The notes: generated from the letters alone by a model not told the origin. 64,000 nt of DNA from Pseudomonas sp. TCU-HL1 (GCF_001708505.1 NZ_CP015992.1:4836001-4900000); one strand, 5' to 3'; positions 25,401 through 33,846 are shown, numbered from the stretch's first letter. A program made the numbers and translations.

Positions 25401-25676
25401 ATGACCGAGGAATACCTGCCGCTCTCCTGCGACCTTTACGACTATATCGAGATCGCTTGCCTGCACCGTTACCAGCTGCATATCGAACTGGCCGGCGGCG
25501 CCCGCCTGGACGCTCGCGCCATGACCACCCTGACGACACCGGACAAGGAGGAGTTCCTGATCGTGCAGAACGAGGGCGGCCAGGAGCGCCTGCGGCTGGA
25601 CCAGATCACGGCGATCACGCCGCTGACCGAAGGGGCGAGTTTCGGACGGGTGTTGCTGGGGAATCAGATCTGCTGA
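25401..25676 (+). CDS. rof: Rof-like Rho-binding antiterminator
   Basis: This is a 91-aa protein matching the Rof/YaeO family, whose E. coli member binds Rho and inhibits termination. The alignment pattern is clear: EEYLPLSCDLYDYIEIACLH at the start, then a strand with HIELAGG, and EFLIVQN followed by ERLRLDQITAITPL. The length is normal. The ATG at 25401 follows GAGGAAAACGCC; an upstream in-frame start at 25332 lacks such a site. It is a single gene, with a palindrome immediately after the stop. Confidence 0.85.
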   Translation: MTEEYLPLSCDLYDYIEIACLHRYQLHIELAGGARLDARAMTTLTTPDKEEFLIVQNEGGQERLRLDQITAITPLTEGASFGRVLLGNQIC

Positions 25677-25680
25677 GCCC

Positions 25681-25697
25681 CCCGGATTGCATCCGGG
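25681..25697. repeat. Palindromic repeat after rof (CCCGGAT/ATCCGGG)
   Basis: CCCGGATTGCATCCGGG is a 7-3-7 hairpin directly after rof and resembles a dispersed element (a hydrophobic-looking CCGGATGCAATCCGG family) I know from Pseudomonas genomes. It may also act as a weak terminator. Confidence 0.65.
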
Positions 25698-25716
25698 CTA
25701 CAAGCTGAAGCTCCTT

Positions 25717-25754
25717 GTGGGAGCGAATTCATTCGCGACTGAAGTTGCTCCCAC
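25717..25754. repeat. REP-type element (GTGGGAGC...GCTCCCAC)
   Basis: GTGGGAGC pairs with GCTCCCAC around an inner GAATTCATTCGC core. The same core recurs at 38668-38718, so this belongs to the dispersed REP family of Pseudomonas. Confidence 0.75.
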
Positions 25755-25800
25755 CACCTACGCCACCCGGCAGCCGGCAGCCGGCCAGACGAACCTCCAA

Positions 25801-25829
25801 AAGAAAACCGGGCCAGGGCCCGGTTTCTT
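25801..25829 (-). terminator. Terminator after the DUF2058 gene
   Basis: AAGAAAACCGGGCC pairs with GGCCCGGTTTCTT around a 2-base loop. On the minus strand it follows the DUF2058 stop by a few bases and ends in a T-rich tract. Confidence 0.82.
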
Positions 25830-25836
25830 CATCGCA

Positions 25837-26376
25837 TCACCACATCAGGTCGTCCGGTACCTTGTAGGCGGCGTACGGATCATCCGCATCCGGCTCTTCG
25901 GTCTGGGTATTGAGCAGCACCACCCGGCGCGGATCACGCTCCTGGATGCGCAGGGCCGCATCACGCGGAATCACCTCATAACCACCGCCGTGGCGGACGA
26001 CGGCCAGGGAACCACGGCTCAGCTTGTCACGCATCAGTGCGTTGACGGCGATGCGCTTGACCTTCTTCTCGTCGACGAAGTTGTAGTAGTCGTCGGAGGT
26101 CAGCTTGGGCAGGCGGGAGCTTTCGATCAGTTGCTTGATCTGCGCAGCCTTGGCCTTCTGCTCGGCCTTTTCCTGCTGCTGGCGGTTCAGTTCCTGATCG
26201 CGGGCGGTCTTGTCGGCGTTGGCCTGAAGGGCCGCCTGGCGCAAAGAGTCGTCCTTTTCGACCTGGTTCTTCTTCTCCAGGCGTGTTTGCTTCTGCTGTT
26301 GCTTGGCGGCCTGCTTGGCCTGCTTTTCGTTCACCAGCCCGGCTTTCAGCAGCTGGTCGCGGAGGGAAAGGCTCAT
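25837..26376 (-). CDS. DUF2058 family protein (YaiL-like)
   Basis: This 179-aa soluble protein begins MSLSLRDQLLKAGLVNEKQAKQAAKQQQKQT and has a long Lys/Gln/Glu-rich coiled coil (about residues 15-75), then a compact domain with LTSDDYYNFVDEKKVKRIAVN. Family members (E. coli YaiL) are nucleoprotein/polysome-associated proteins of uncertain role. The ATG at 26376 is chosen over the in-frame TTG at 26388 because the family starts with this helix. It is the last gene of the cysM-rlmD-relA-mazG strand. Confidence 0.87.
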   Translation of the reverse strand: MSLSLRDQLLKAGLVNEKQAKQAAKQQQKQTRLEKKNQVEKDDSLRQAALQANADKTARDQELNRQQQEKAEQKAKAAQIKQLIESSRLPKLTSDDYYNFVDEKKVKRIAVNALMRDKLSRGSLAVVRHGGGYEVIPRDAALRIQERDPRRVVLLNTQTEEPDADDPYAAYKVPDDLMW

Positions 26377-26423
26377 AAAGAAATTCAATCTCTCGAGTTG
26401 TCAGGCTGTTGAAAAACTACCTG

Positions 26424-27254
26424 CTAGCAGCCAAGGCTGAGTTTTTCTTGCTTCTTGGCTTCGCCCCACAGGGCATCCAATTCTTCCAGGGTGCAATCTT
26501 CAATGGGACGCCCCGCTTTGCGCAATGCCTCTTCGATGAATCGGAAGCGGCGCTCGAACTTACCATTGGCGCTGCGCAGGGCAGTTTCCGGATCGACTTT
26601 GAGGTGACGCGCCAGGTTGACCACCACAAACAGCAGGTCGCCCACCTCGTCGGCGATGGCCTGCGGGTCGTTCTCGCTCATGGCCTCCAGCACTTCGTCC
26701 AGCTCTTCGCGGAGCTTGTCGATCACCGGCAGGGCCTCGGGCCAGTCGAACCCCACCTGGGCGGCACGCTTCTGCAGCTTGGCGGCGCGGCTCAGGGCGG
26801 GAAGCGCGGCGGGCACGTCGTCCAGCAGGGAGAGCTGCTCGGGCGCGGCAGCTTTCTCGGCGCGCTCCTCGGCCTTGATCTCTTCCCAACGCTGCTTGAT
26901 CGCGGCCTCCTCCAGCCGCGCCATGTCCGGCGCGCCGTAGAGGTCACCGTCGGGGAATACGTGAGGATGGCGACGCACCAACTTGCGGGTAATCGCGTCC
27001 ACCACACCGGCGAACTCGAACCGCCCCTCCTCCTTCGCCAGCTGGCTGTAGTAGACCACCTGGAACAGCAAATCGCCGAGCTCGCCCGGCAGATGATCGA
27101 AGTCGCCACGCTCGATGGCATCGGCCACTTCGTAGGCTTCCTCAATGGTGTGCGGGACGATGCTTGCGTAGTCCTGCTTCAGGTCCCAAGGGCAGCCATA
27201 TTGCGGATCGCGCAGCCGGGCCATCAAGTGCAGCAGGTCGTTGAGTAGATACAT
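26424..27254 (-). CDS. mazG: Nucleoside triphosphate pyrophosphohydrolase MazG
   Basis: MazG hydrolyses NTPs to NMP and PPi and in E. coli can lower ppGpp indirectly. The 276-aa protein has two tandem MazG domains: the first around residues 8-125 (LLHLMARLRDPQYGCPWDLKQDY, EEAYEVADAIERGDFDHLPGELGDLLFQVVYY) and the second around 150-260 (EELDEVLEAMSENDPQAIADEVGDLLFVVVNLARHL). The EExxE and ExxD metal-binding motifs are intact in both. Its position just after relA, as in E. coli, fits a link to nucleotide stress. A hairpin repeat (27279-27346) separates it from relA. Confidence 0.95.
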   Translation of the reverse strand: MYLLNDLLHLMARLRDPQYGCPWDLKQDYASIVPHTIEEAYEVADAIERGDFDHLPGELGDLLFQVVYYSQLAKEEGRFEFAGVVDAITRKLVRRHPHVFPDGDLYGAPDMARLEEAAIKQRWEEIKAEERAEKAAAPEQLSLLDDVPAALPALSRAAKLQKRAAQVGFDWPEALPVIDKLREELDEVLEAMSENDPQAIADEVGDLLFVVVNLARHLKVDPETALRSANGKFERRFRFIEEALRKAGRPIEDCTLEELDALWGEAKKQEKLSLGC

Positions 27255-27278
27255 GACGGAATCCTGTGGGGATCTTCC

Positions 27279-27346
27279 GTAGGTTGGTGCAGAGCGGAGC
27301 GAAGCCCAACATGGGCGTTGGGCCTCGCAAGCTCGGACCAACCTAC
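27279..27346. repeat. Long dispersed hairpin repeat between relA and mazG
   Basis: GTAGGTTGGT at 27279-27288 pairs with ACCAACCTAC at 27337-27346, and an inner GCCCAAC/GTTGGGC pair is nested within. This is the type of palindromic unit (GTAGGxTGGGC...) scattered through Pseudomonas chromosomes. It may modulate read-through between relA and mazG. Confidence 0.8.
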
Positions 27347-27347
27347 A

Positions 27348-29594
27348 TCAGGCAGCCCGATTGCGACGGGCTTCGATGATGTTCGGCAACTGCGAGATAC
27401 GCGCCAACAGCCGGCCCAACGCATCCAAACCGGGAATTTCGATGGTCAGCAGCATTGCGGCGGTGTTGTCTTCCTTGTTCGAGCGGGTGTTCACCGCCAG
27501 CACGTTGATGCGCTCGTTGAGCAGCACCTGGGAAACGTCACGCAGCAGGCCGGAACGGTCGTAGGCACGGATGATGATGTCCACCGGGTAGGTCTGCACC
27601 GGCACCGGGCCCCAGCTCACCTGGATCATCCGTTCGGGTTCGCGACCCGCCAGTTGCAGGACCGACGGGCAGTCCTGGCGGTGAATGCTGACACCACGAC
27701 CGAGGGTGATGTAGCCCACGATCGGATCGCCCGGCAGCGGCTGGCAGCAGCCCGCCATCTGGGTCAGCAGGTTGCCCACGCCCTGGATCTGCACGTCGCC
27801 GCGCTTGCCCGGCTTGTGGTGGTGGTATTTGCGCGGAATCAGCTCCAACTGCTCGCTGTGGCCACGCTCCGGCTCCACCAGGGCCTGAGCGGCATTGACC
27901 ACATGAGCCAGGCGGAGGTCGCCCGCGCCGAGGGCGGCGTGCATGTCTTCGGCCGTGCGCAGGTTGCACTTCTCGGCCAGCTTCTCGAAATCCACTGGCG
28001 GCAGTGCCAGACGCGACAGCTCGCGCTCGAGCATGGCCTTGCCCGCGGCGACGTTCTGGTCGCGAGCCTGCAGCTTGAACCAATGAACGATCTTCGCCCG
28101 CGCCCGGGACGTGGTGATGTAGCCCAGGTTCGGGTTGAGCCAGTCGCGACTGGGTGCACCGTGCTTGCCGGTGATGATTTCAACCTGTTCGCCGGTCTGC
28201 AGGCTGTAGTTCAGCGGCACGATACGGCCGTTGACCTTGGCGCCGCGGCAGTTATGGCCGATCTCGGTGTGCACCCGGTAAGCGAAGTCCAGCGGCGTAG
28301 CGCCCTTGGGCAGGTCGATGGCGTGGCCATCCGGGGTGAAGACGTAGACGCGGTCGGGCTCGATATCCACCCGCAGTTGTTCGGCCAGGCCGCCGATGTC
28401 GCCCAGCTCCTCGTGCCACTCGAGCACCTGGCGCAGCCAGGCGATCTTCTCTTCATAGTGGTCGGAGCTCGATTTGACGTCGGTGCCCTTGTAGCGCCAG
28501 TGGGCGCAGACACCCAGCTCGGCCTCTTCGTGCATGGCATGGGTGCGGATCTGCACCTCCAGCACCTTGCCGTCCGGGCCGATCACCGCGGTGTGCAAGG
28601 AGCGGTAGCCATTTTCCTTCGGGTTGGCGATGTAGTCGTCAAACTCCTTGGGAATATGTCGCCAGAGGGTGTGGACGATACCGAGCGCGGTATAGCAATC
28701 GCGCAATTCAGGCACCAGCACGCGCACCGCACGCACGTCGTAGATCTGGCTGAACTGCAGACCCTTGCGCTGCATCTTCCGCCAGATGGAGTAGATGTGC
28801 TTGGCGCGGCCGCTGATATCGGCCTTGATGCCGGTGGCGGCCAGTTCCTCGCGCAGCTGCTTCATCACGTCGGCGATGTACTGCTCACGGTCCAGGCGGC
28901 GTTCGTGGAGCAGCTTGGCGATCTGCTTGTACTGCTCCGGCTCCAGGTAGCGGAAGGACAGGTCCTCCAGCTCCCACTTGATGTGGCCGATACCCAGGCG
29001 GTGGGCGAGCGGCGCGTAGATGTCGAACACCTCGCGGGCAACGCGGTGGCGTTTCTCCTCGTCGGTGTTCTTCACTTCACGGATGGCACAAGTACGCTCG
29101 GCCAGCTTGATCAGGGCCACGCGCACGTCGTCGACCATGGCCACCAGCATCTTGCGCAGGTTTTCCACCTGCGCCTGGGTACCGAGCACCATGGATTGCC
29201 GGGGGTTGAGACTGGCGCTGATGGCCGCCATGCGCAGCACGCCTTCGATCAGCCTGGCCACCACCGCACCAAAGCGCTGTTGCACGGCCTGTAGCTGGAT
29301 CTTGCCTTCACGCACGCCACGGTAGATCACGGCGGCCACCAGGGACTCCTGGTCCAGCTTCAGGTCAGCGAGTATCTCGGCGATCTCGAGCCCCGTCTGG
29401 AAACTGGAGTTGCCCTCCGCCCAGCGATTCTGTGCGGCTATGGCCTGCTGTTCGGCGTCGCGGGCGAACTCGCACGCCTCCTTGAGCACCGCTCGGTCGA
29501 GCACCGGATCGAGGCTGATGACATGGTCCAGCCACGCCTCGAGGTTGATGCTGCCGTCCGTATTGACCGGCTGTTGCGCTCTCACCTGTACCAT
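27348..29594 (-). CDS. relA: (p)ppGpp synthetase RelA
   Basis: This is a 748-aa RSH enzyme that makes (p)ppGpp on stalled ribosomes. In order it has an inactive HD-like domain (about 30-200), the synthetase domain with EFDDYIANPKENGYRSLHTAV and VQIRTHAMHEEAELGVCAHWRYK, a TGS domain (VYVFTPDGHAIDLPKGATPLDFAYRVHT), a Cys-containing zinc-finger-like region (MAGCCQPLPGD) and a C-terminal ACT domain (AYDRSGLLRDVSQVLLNERINV). The EFDD motif in place of RxKD marks it as a monofunctional synthetase, so SpoT elsewhere must hydrolyse the product. Confidence 0.97.
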   Translation of the reverse strand: MVQVRAQQPVNTDGSINLEAWLDHVISLDPVLDRAVLKEACEFARDAEQQAIAAQNRWAEGNSSFQTGLEIAEILADLKLDQESLVAAVIYRGVREGKIQLQAVQQRFGAVVARLIEGVLRMAAISASLNPRQSMVLGTQAQVENLRKMLVAMVDDVRVALIKLAERTCAIREVKNTDEEKRHRVAREVFDIYAPLAHRLGIGHIKWELEDLSFRYLEPEQYKQIAKLLHERRLDREQYIADVMKQLREELAATGIKADISGRAKHIYSIWRKMQRKGLQFSQIYDVRAVRVLVPELRDCYTALGIVHTLWRHIPKEFDDYIANPKENGYRSLHTAVIGPDGKVLEVQIRTHAMHEEAELGVCAHWRYKGTDVKSSSDHYEEKIAWLRQVLEWHEELGDIGGLAEQLRVDIEPDRVYVFTPDGHAIDLPKGATPLDFAYRVHTEIGHNCRGAKVNGRIVPLNYSLQTGEQVEIITGKHGAPSRDWLNPNLGYITTSRARAKIVHWFKLQARDQNVAAGKAMLERELSRLALPPVDFEKLAEKCNLRTAEDMHAALGAGDLRLAHVVNAAQALVEPERGHSEQLELIPRKYHHHKPGKRGDVQIQGVGNLLTQMAGCCQPLPGDPIVGYITLGRGVSIHRQDCPSVLQLAGREPERMIQVSWGPVPVQTYPVDIIIRAYDRSGLLRDVSQVLLNERINVLAVNTRSNKEDNTAAMLLTIEIPGLDALGRLLARISQLPNIIEARRNRAA

Positions 29595-29677
29595 CTTGCC
29601 TACCTTCCCTACGACGTGAACCCCTCACGTCGAATTGTCGCCAGCCTCTGTCGTGCCGGTCGGATTACGCGGGCTTC

Positions 29678-31030
29678 CTAGCCCACCTCGAATAACGCCA
29701 TGGCCTCGACATGGGCCGTTTGAGGAAACATGTCGAGAATCCCGGCCTTCTTCAGCTGGTATCCCTGCTTGACCAGTTCGGCGCTGTCACGCGCCAGGGT
29801 CGCTGGGTTGCAGGATACATAGACCACTCTTCGCGCACCGGTTGCAGCCATCTGCCGAACGGCTTCGAACGCACCGTCGCGCGGCGGATCGAGCAGTACG
29901 GCATCGAAACCCTGTCGTGCCCAGGCAGCATCGGCCAGGGGGTTCGACAGGTTGGCCTGGAAGAAGTGCACATTCTCCAGGCCATTGGCGGTGGCGTTGC
30001 CACGCGCCCGTTCAACCATGGCCTCGACCCCCTCCACCGCCACCACTTCACGCACCTGGCGCGCCAGTGGCAGAGCAAAGTTGCCGAGCCCACAAAACAG
30101 ATCCAGCACCCGTTCGCCCGGCTGCGGGTTCAACCAGTCTAGCGCCTGCGCCACCATCGCTTCATTGACCGCCTCGTTCACCTGAACGAAATCGCCGGGG
30201 CGATATTCAAGCTCCAGGTTCCAGCGCTCCAGGCGATAGCCCAGGCGTGCATCGGGCTGGTCCGGGCAGGGCTCACCCTCGCCATGCAGCCAGAGCTGCG
30301 CCTGGTGGGCCGCGCAGAATTCACGCAGGCGTTGCAGGTCGGCCTCGCTCAAGGGCTGGGTGTGACGCAGCAGCAGCGCCGAAGCGGTGCCGTGGAACAG
30401 CTCGACATGCCCCACCGCTTGTGGCTTTTCGAGGCCACGCAGCAGTTCGGGCAACGCACGCATCAGCGGTTGCAAGGGCTGTACCAGTACCTGGCAATCC
30501 TTGATCCCGACGATCGCCTGGCTGGACGCCGCACGGAATCCGACTTCCAGCTCGCGGACCTTGGCGTCCCAGCGCACGGCGATGCGCGCACGGCGCCGAT
30601 AGCCGAATTCGGTCCCCACAAGTGGGGCCGCCAGCGTCTGCGGAGCCAGGTCGGCAAAACGTGCAAGTTGCTCCACCAGGGTGCGCTGCTTGAGGGCGAG
30701 TTGGTCGCCATGGGGCAGGTGTTGCAGCGTGCAGCCGCCGCAGTGGCCGGCATGGGGGCAGGGTGGAACCAGGCGCAACGGACTGGCGCTCAGCACTCGC
30801 TCAGTGCGGGCCTCCACCACCTGGCTACGAGCGGCGAGCACACGGGCTTCCACTTCCTCGTCCGGCAGGGCGCCGGCGACGAACCAAGTGCGTCCATCGA
30901 CGAAGGCGATACCGCGCCCGTCGTGAGCCAGCCGCTCGATGGTGAGGCGCTGCTTCTTGCCCACAGGGACTTGCGGGGTCCGCGCTCCGCCGCTGGGCTG
31001 GAAACGCAGGCCTGTGTTACGCCGGGACAT
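29678..31030 (-). CDS. rlmD: 23S rRNA (uracil(1939)-C(5))-methyltransferase RlmD
   Basis: This is a 450-aa SAM-dependent rRNA methyltransferase. It carries an N-terminal TRAM domain (KKQRLTIERLAHDGRGIAFVDGRTWFVAGALPDEEVEARV), a four-Cys iron-sulfur site ending CPHAGHCGGCTLQHL, the SAM site VLDLFCGLGNFALPLA, and the catalytic Cys in VVYVSCNPATLARD near residue 400. The length is normal. Its start overlaps the end of cysM by 14 bp. It is transcribed with cysM upstream and relA downstream. Confidence 0.95.
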   Translation of the reverse strand: MSRRNTGLRFQPSGGARTPQVPVGKKQRLTIERLAHDGRGIAFVDGRTWFVAGALPDEEVEARVLAARSQVVEARTERVLSASPLRLVPPCPHAGHCGGCTLQHLPHGDQLALKQRTLVEQLARFADLAPQTLAAPLVGTEFGYRRRARIAVRWDAKVRELEVGFRAASSQAIVGIKDCQVLVQPLQPLMRALPELLRGLEKPQAVGHVELFHGTASALLLRHTQPLSEADLQRLREFCAAHQAQLWLHGEGEPCPDQPDARLGYRLERWNLELEYRPGDFVQVNEAVNEAMVAQALDWLNPQPGERVLDLFCGLGNFALPLARQVREVVAVEGVEAMVERARGNATANGLENVHFFQANLSNPLADAAWARQGFDAVLLDPPRDGAFEAVRQMAATGARRVVYVSCNPATLARDSAELVKQGYQLKKAGILDMFPQTAHVEAMALFEVG

Positions 31031-31928
31031 TGGGGTCTTCGTAAATACCAGTTGAAAGGTAGCGATCGCCCCGGTCGCAGATGATCGCCACCATCACGGC
31101 GTTCTCCACTTCACGGGACAGGCGCAGCATGGCCGCCACGGCACCACCGGAAGATACGCCGCAGAAGATGCCTTCTTCACGGGCCAGGCGGCGCATGGTG
31201 TCTTCGGCTTCGCTCTGGGCCATGTCGACTACGCGGTCGACACGCTCGGCCTGGTAGATCTTCGGCAGGTATTCCTGCGGCCAGCGGCGGATGCCGGGAA
31301 TGGCCGAGCCTTCCTGCGGCTGCAGGCCGACAATCTGGATAGCCGCGTTCTGCTCCTTGAGGTAGCGCGACACTCCCATGATGGTGCCGGTGGTGCCCAT
31401 GGAGCTGATGAAGTGGGTGATGCTGCCCTGGGTCTGCTGCCAGATTTCCGGACCGGTGCCGACGTAGTGGGCTTCCGGGTTGTCGCCATTGGCGAACTGG
31501 TCCAGCACCTTGCCGCGACCACCGCGCTGCAGGCTTTCGGCCAGGTCGCGGGCCCCTTCCATGCCCTCTTCGCGACTCACCAGGATCAGCTCGGCACCGT
31601 AGGCGGTCATGGCGGCCTTACGTTCGGCGCTCATGTTGTCGGGCATGATCAGCATCATCTTGTAGCCCTTGATGGCCGCAGCCATGGCCAGGGCAATGCC
31701 GGTGTTGCCGGAGGTGGCTTCGATCAGGGTGTCACCGGGCTGGATATCACCGCGCAGTTCGGCGCGGGTGATCATCGACAGGGCCGGGCGATCCTTGACC
31801 GAACCGGCGGGGTTGTTGCCTTCGAGCTTGACCAGGAGGGTGTTGCTGGTTTCGCCAGCCAGGCGCTGCAAACGCACCAGCGGCGTATGGCCGATGCAAT
31901 CGGCGATTGTGGGGTACTGCAGGGTCAT
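31017..31928 (-). CDS. cysM: Cysteine synthase B (O-acetylserine/thiosulfate sulfhydrylase)
   Basis: This is a 303-aa PLP enzyme that makes cysteine from O-acetylserine with sulfide or S-sulfocysteine from thiosulfate. The PLP Lys is Lys45 in AGSVKDRPALSM, the substrate-binding loop is EATSGNTGIALAMAAA, and the PLP phosphate loop is SMGTTGTIMGVSRYL. The IGHTPLVRL N-terminal motif is present. It begins the minus-strand cysM-rlmD-relA unit. Confidence 0.95.
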   Translation of the reverse strand: MTLQYPTIADCIGHTPLVRLQRLAGETSNTLLVKLEGNNPAGSVKDRPALSMITRAELRGDIQPGDTLIEATSGNTGIALAMAAAIKGYKMMLIMPDNMSAERKAAMTAYGAELILVSREEGMEGARDLAESLQRGGRGKVLDQFANGDNPEAHYVGTGPEIWQQTQGSITHFISSMGTTGTIMGVSRYLKEQNAAIQIVGLQPQEGSAIPGIRRWPQEYLPKIYQAERVDRVVDMAQSEAEDTMRRLAREEGIFCGVSSGGAVAAMLRLSREVENAVMVAIICDRGDRYLSTGIYEDPNVPA

Positions 31929-31984
31929 GGCGGGTTTCGCAATCCAGACGCAGGGGGTGCATATGATAGCGGCAAACCGAGCAA

Positions 31985-31996
31985 CGCCATATGGCG
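31985..31996. repeat. 12-bp palindrome upstream of cysM
   Basis: CGCCATATGGCG is a perfect palindrome 57 bp upstream of the cysM start. A second TATGGCG lies 16 bp downstream of it. The site is close enough to the cysM promoter to be an operator, but the regulator is unknown. Confidence 0.4.
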
Positions 31997-32146
31997 CAAG
32001 CGTTTCGGCTTATGGCGTGCGGCTATATATATGTGCCGAAATCACAGATACCCGGAGGCAGCGCCGGGCGGCTCATCCACACATAAGGCGCCGCCGACGG
32101 GCGGCCTGGACGGCAATGGGTAGCAGGCCTCCGGTTTTACAGCCTG

Positions 32147-32165
32147 AATGAAAATAAATACTATT
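32147..32165 (+). promoter_or_regulatory. Weak Fur-box candidate upstream of piuC
   Basis: AATGAAAATAAATACTATT matches the 19-bp Fur consensus at about 11 positions. PiuC genes are known to be iron-repressed, which fits, but the match alone is weak. Confidence 0.3.
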
Positions 32166-32198
32166 CGCCTCCTTCTCACTTCGCCCCGGTGGCCCGCC

Positions 32199-32879
32199 AT
32201 GCTCCTGCACATTCCCGGCATCTTCACGACGGATGAAGCAGCACGTATCCGCGAGGCCCTGGAACAGGCCGAATGGGTGGACGGCAAGGCGACAGCGGGC
32301 TACCAGTCGGCAAAGGCCAAGCACAACCAGCAACTGGCCGAAGGCGCTCCACTGGCCCACGAAATCAGCACCGCCATGCTGCAGCGACTTTGGAACAATC
32401 CCCTGTTCATGTCCGCGGTACTGCCCAACAAGGTCTACCCGCCGCTGTTCAACCGCTACAGCGGCGGCGGCACCTTCGGCTATCACATCGACAATGCCAT
32501 TCGCGCGATCAAGGGCAGCCCGGAGCAGGTGCGCACCGACGTTTCCGCCACCCTGTTCTTCAGCGATCCGGCGTCCTACGACGGCGGTGACCTGGTGATT
32601 CAGGACACCTACGGCGAACACCGCGTCAAACTGGCCGCCGGCGACTTGGTGATCTACCCCGCCAGCAGCCTGCACAAGGTCGAACCGGTCACCCGCGGCG
32701 CACGCCTGGCATCGTTTTTCTGGGTTCAGAGCATGATTCGCGAAGACAGCCAGCGCACCCTGCTGTTCGAGATGGACCAGGCGATCCAGAGCCTCGCCCG
32801 CGACGTGCCGGACCACCCTTCGCTGGTCCAGCTCACCGGCAATTACCACAACCTCCTGCGCCGCTGGGCGGAGGTCTAG
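32199..32879 (+). CDS. piuC: Fe(II)/2-oxoglutarate-dependent PKHD-type hydroxylase PiuC
   Basis: This is a 226-aa dioxygenase of the PKHD family. The start MLLHIPGIFTTDEAARIREAL, the first metal His/Asp in FGYHIDNAI, and the C-terminal His and 2OG Arg in YPASSLHKVEPVTRGARLASFFW are all present. Homologues are iron-regulated partners of the PiuA siderophore receptor. No receptor gene is present here. The ATG at 32199 gives the family length; an upstream in-frame start at 32148 is rejected. It is followed 3 bp later by the Sel1-repeat gene. Confidence 0.9.
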   Translation: MLLHIPGIFTTDEAARIREALEQAEWVDGKATAGYQSAKAKHNQQLAEGAPLAHEISTAMLQRLWNNPLFMSAVLPNKVYPPLFNRYSGGGTFGYHIDNAIRAIKGSPEQVRTDVSATLFFSDPASYDGGDLVIQDTYGEHRVKLAAGDLVIYPASSLHKVEPVTRGARLASFFWVQSMIREDSQRTLLFEMDQAIQSLARDVPDHPSLVQLTGNYHNLLRRWAEV

Positions 32880-32882
32880 TCC

Positions 32883-33674
32883 GTGAGTTTCACCCTGACC
32901 CGCACCGAAACCCTCAGCAGCGACGAGCTGCACGAGCGCCTGGCCCGCGACCCGCGCCAGGCGGCCAGGACCATCCTGGCGGCTGCCCGCGAAGGCGTGG
33001 TGGAAGCGCAGACGCTGCTTGGCCAGATTCTTCTGGACGGCAACGGCATCGAGCGCGACCCGGCCCTGGCGCGCACCTGGTTCAGCATCGCCGCCGAGCG
33101 CGGTGACGCCATGGCGCGCAACATGCTCGGTCGCTGCCTGGAACAAGGCTGGGGCGGGCCGGTGGACCTCGAACGTGCCGCCGCTCAGTTCCGCAAGGCC
33201 GTGGCCGCCGGGCTGGACTGGGCGATGTACAACTACGCCGGCTTGCTCGCCACGGGACGCGGTGTGGAGCGCAACCAGAGCGAGGCCTTCGTCCTCTACC
33301 TTCGGGCCGCCGAGATGGGTCATGCCAAGTCAATGAACCTGGCGGGGCGCTATTACGAGGGAGGCATCGCCGTCGAGCCCAGTGTCAAAACCGCGTTCAC
33401 CTGGTATCGCCGCTCTGCCGAAGCCGGCGACTTTCGCGGCCAGTTCAGCCACGCCGCAGTGCTGACCGCCCAAGGCAAGGTGGACGAGGCCATCGGTTGG
33501 CTGGAGCAGGCACTGTCCGGCGGCAACCTCAACTTCCTGCGGGTCAGTCGCGCCAGCCTGGCCGAAGCCACGGAACCGCGTATCCGTGCCCTCGGCCTGG
33601 CTTACCATGAACGCGCCGCCGAGCTGGGTGACGACAGCGACCACGAGGCCCTGGCGGCATTCGTCAGCGCCTGA
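32883..33674 (+). CDS. Sel1/TPR-like repeat protein
   Basis: This 263-aa cytosolic protein contains several Sel1-like repeats (A-x-x-W/Y-x-x-x-A pattern), for example ARTWFSIAAERGDAMARNMLGRCLEQG, MYNYAGLLATGRGVERNQ and YYEGGIAVEPSVKTAFTWYRRSAEAGD. The repeats occupy roughly residues 30-200. Such solenoids mediate protein contacts. The start is a GTG at 32883. It lies 3 bp after piuC, the same neighbour that I recall for piuC in P. aeruginosa (next to piuA), so it is likely part of an iron-responsive unit. Confidence 0.82.
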   Translation: MSFTLTRTETLSSDELHERLARDPRQAARTILAAAREGVVEAQTLLGQILLDGNGIERDPALARTWFSIAAERGDAMARNMLGRCLEQGWGGPVDLERAAAQFRKAVAAGLDWAMYNYAGLLATGRGVERNQSEAFVLYLRAAEMGHAKSMNLAGRYYEGGIAVEPSVKTAFTWYRRSAEAGDFRGQFSHAAVLTAQGKVDEAIGWLEQALSGGNLNFLRVSRASLAEATEPRIRALGLAYHERAAELGDDSDHEALAAFVSA

Positions 33675-33765
33675 AGGCCATTCCTGACCGACCTGCCCCC
33701 ACCTTGCACATCGGTCTGGAGTTCAACGACCCAGGCCAGCGCCAACAGGGGCGCCGTTCCCAAGG

Positions 33766-33807
33766 GTGGCCGGCCACCAGCGGGTCGTCCTCGATGGCCA
33801 GGATACG
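33766..33807 (-). pseudogene. Possible relic of a response regulator (pirR-like)
   Basis: On the minus strand, 14 codons read RILAIEDDPLVAGH, the usual beginning of an OmpR-type receiver domain with its acidic pair. The frame then breaks into unrelated sequence, and there is no start codon just before it. In P. aeruginosa I recall the pirR-pirS two-component genes at this position beside gacS. This may be a decayed remnant; the 14-residue match is short, so chance is not excluded. Confidence 0.35.
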
Positions 33808-33846
33808 GGCGGGAGCGCGATGGAAACCCAGCACGGGAGATAAAAT

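Noticed and set aside
27318..29294. Long plus-strand frame opposite relA
   Set aside because: RelA's complete domain order on the minus strand explains the open reading frame as a shadow.
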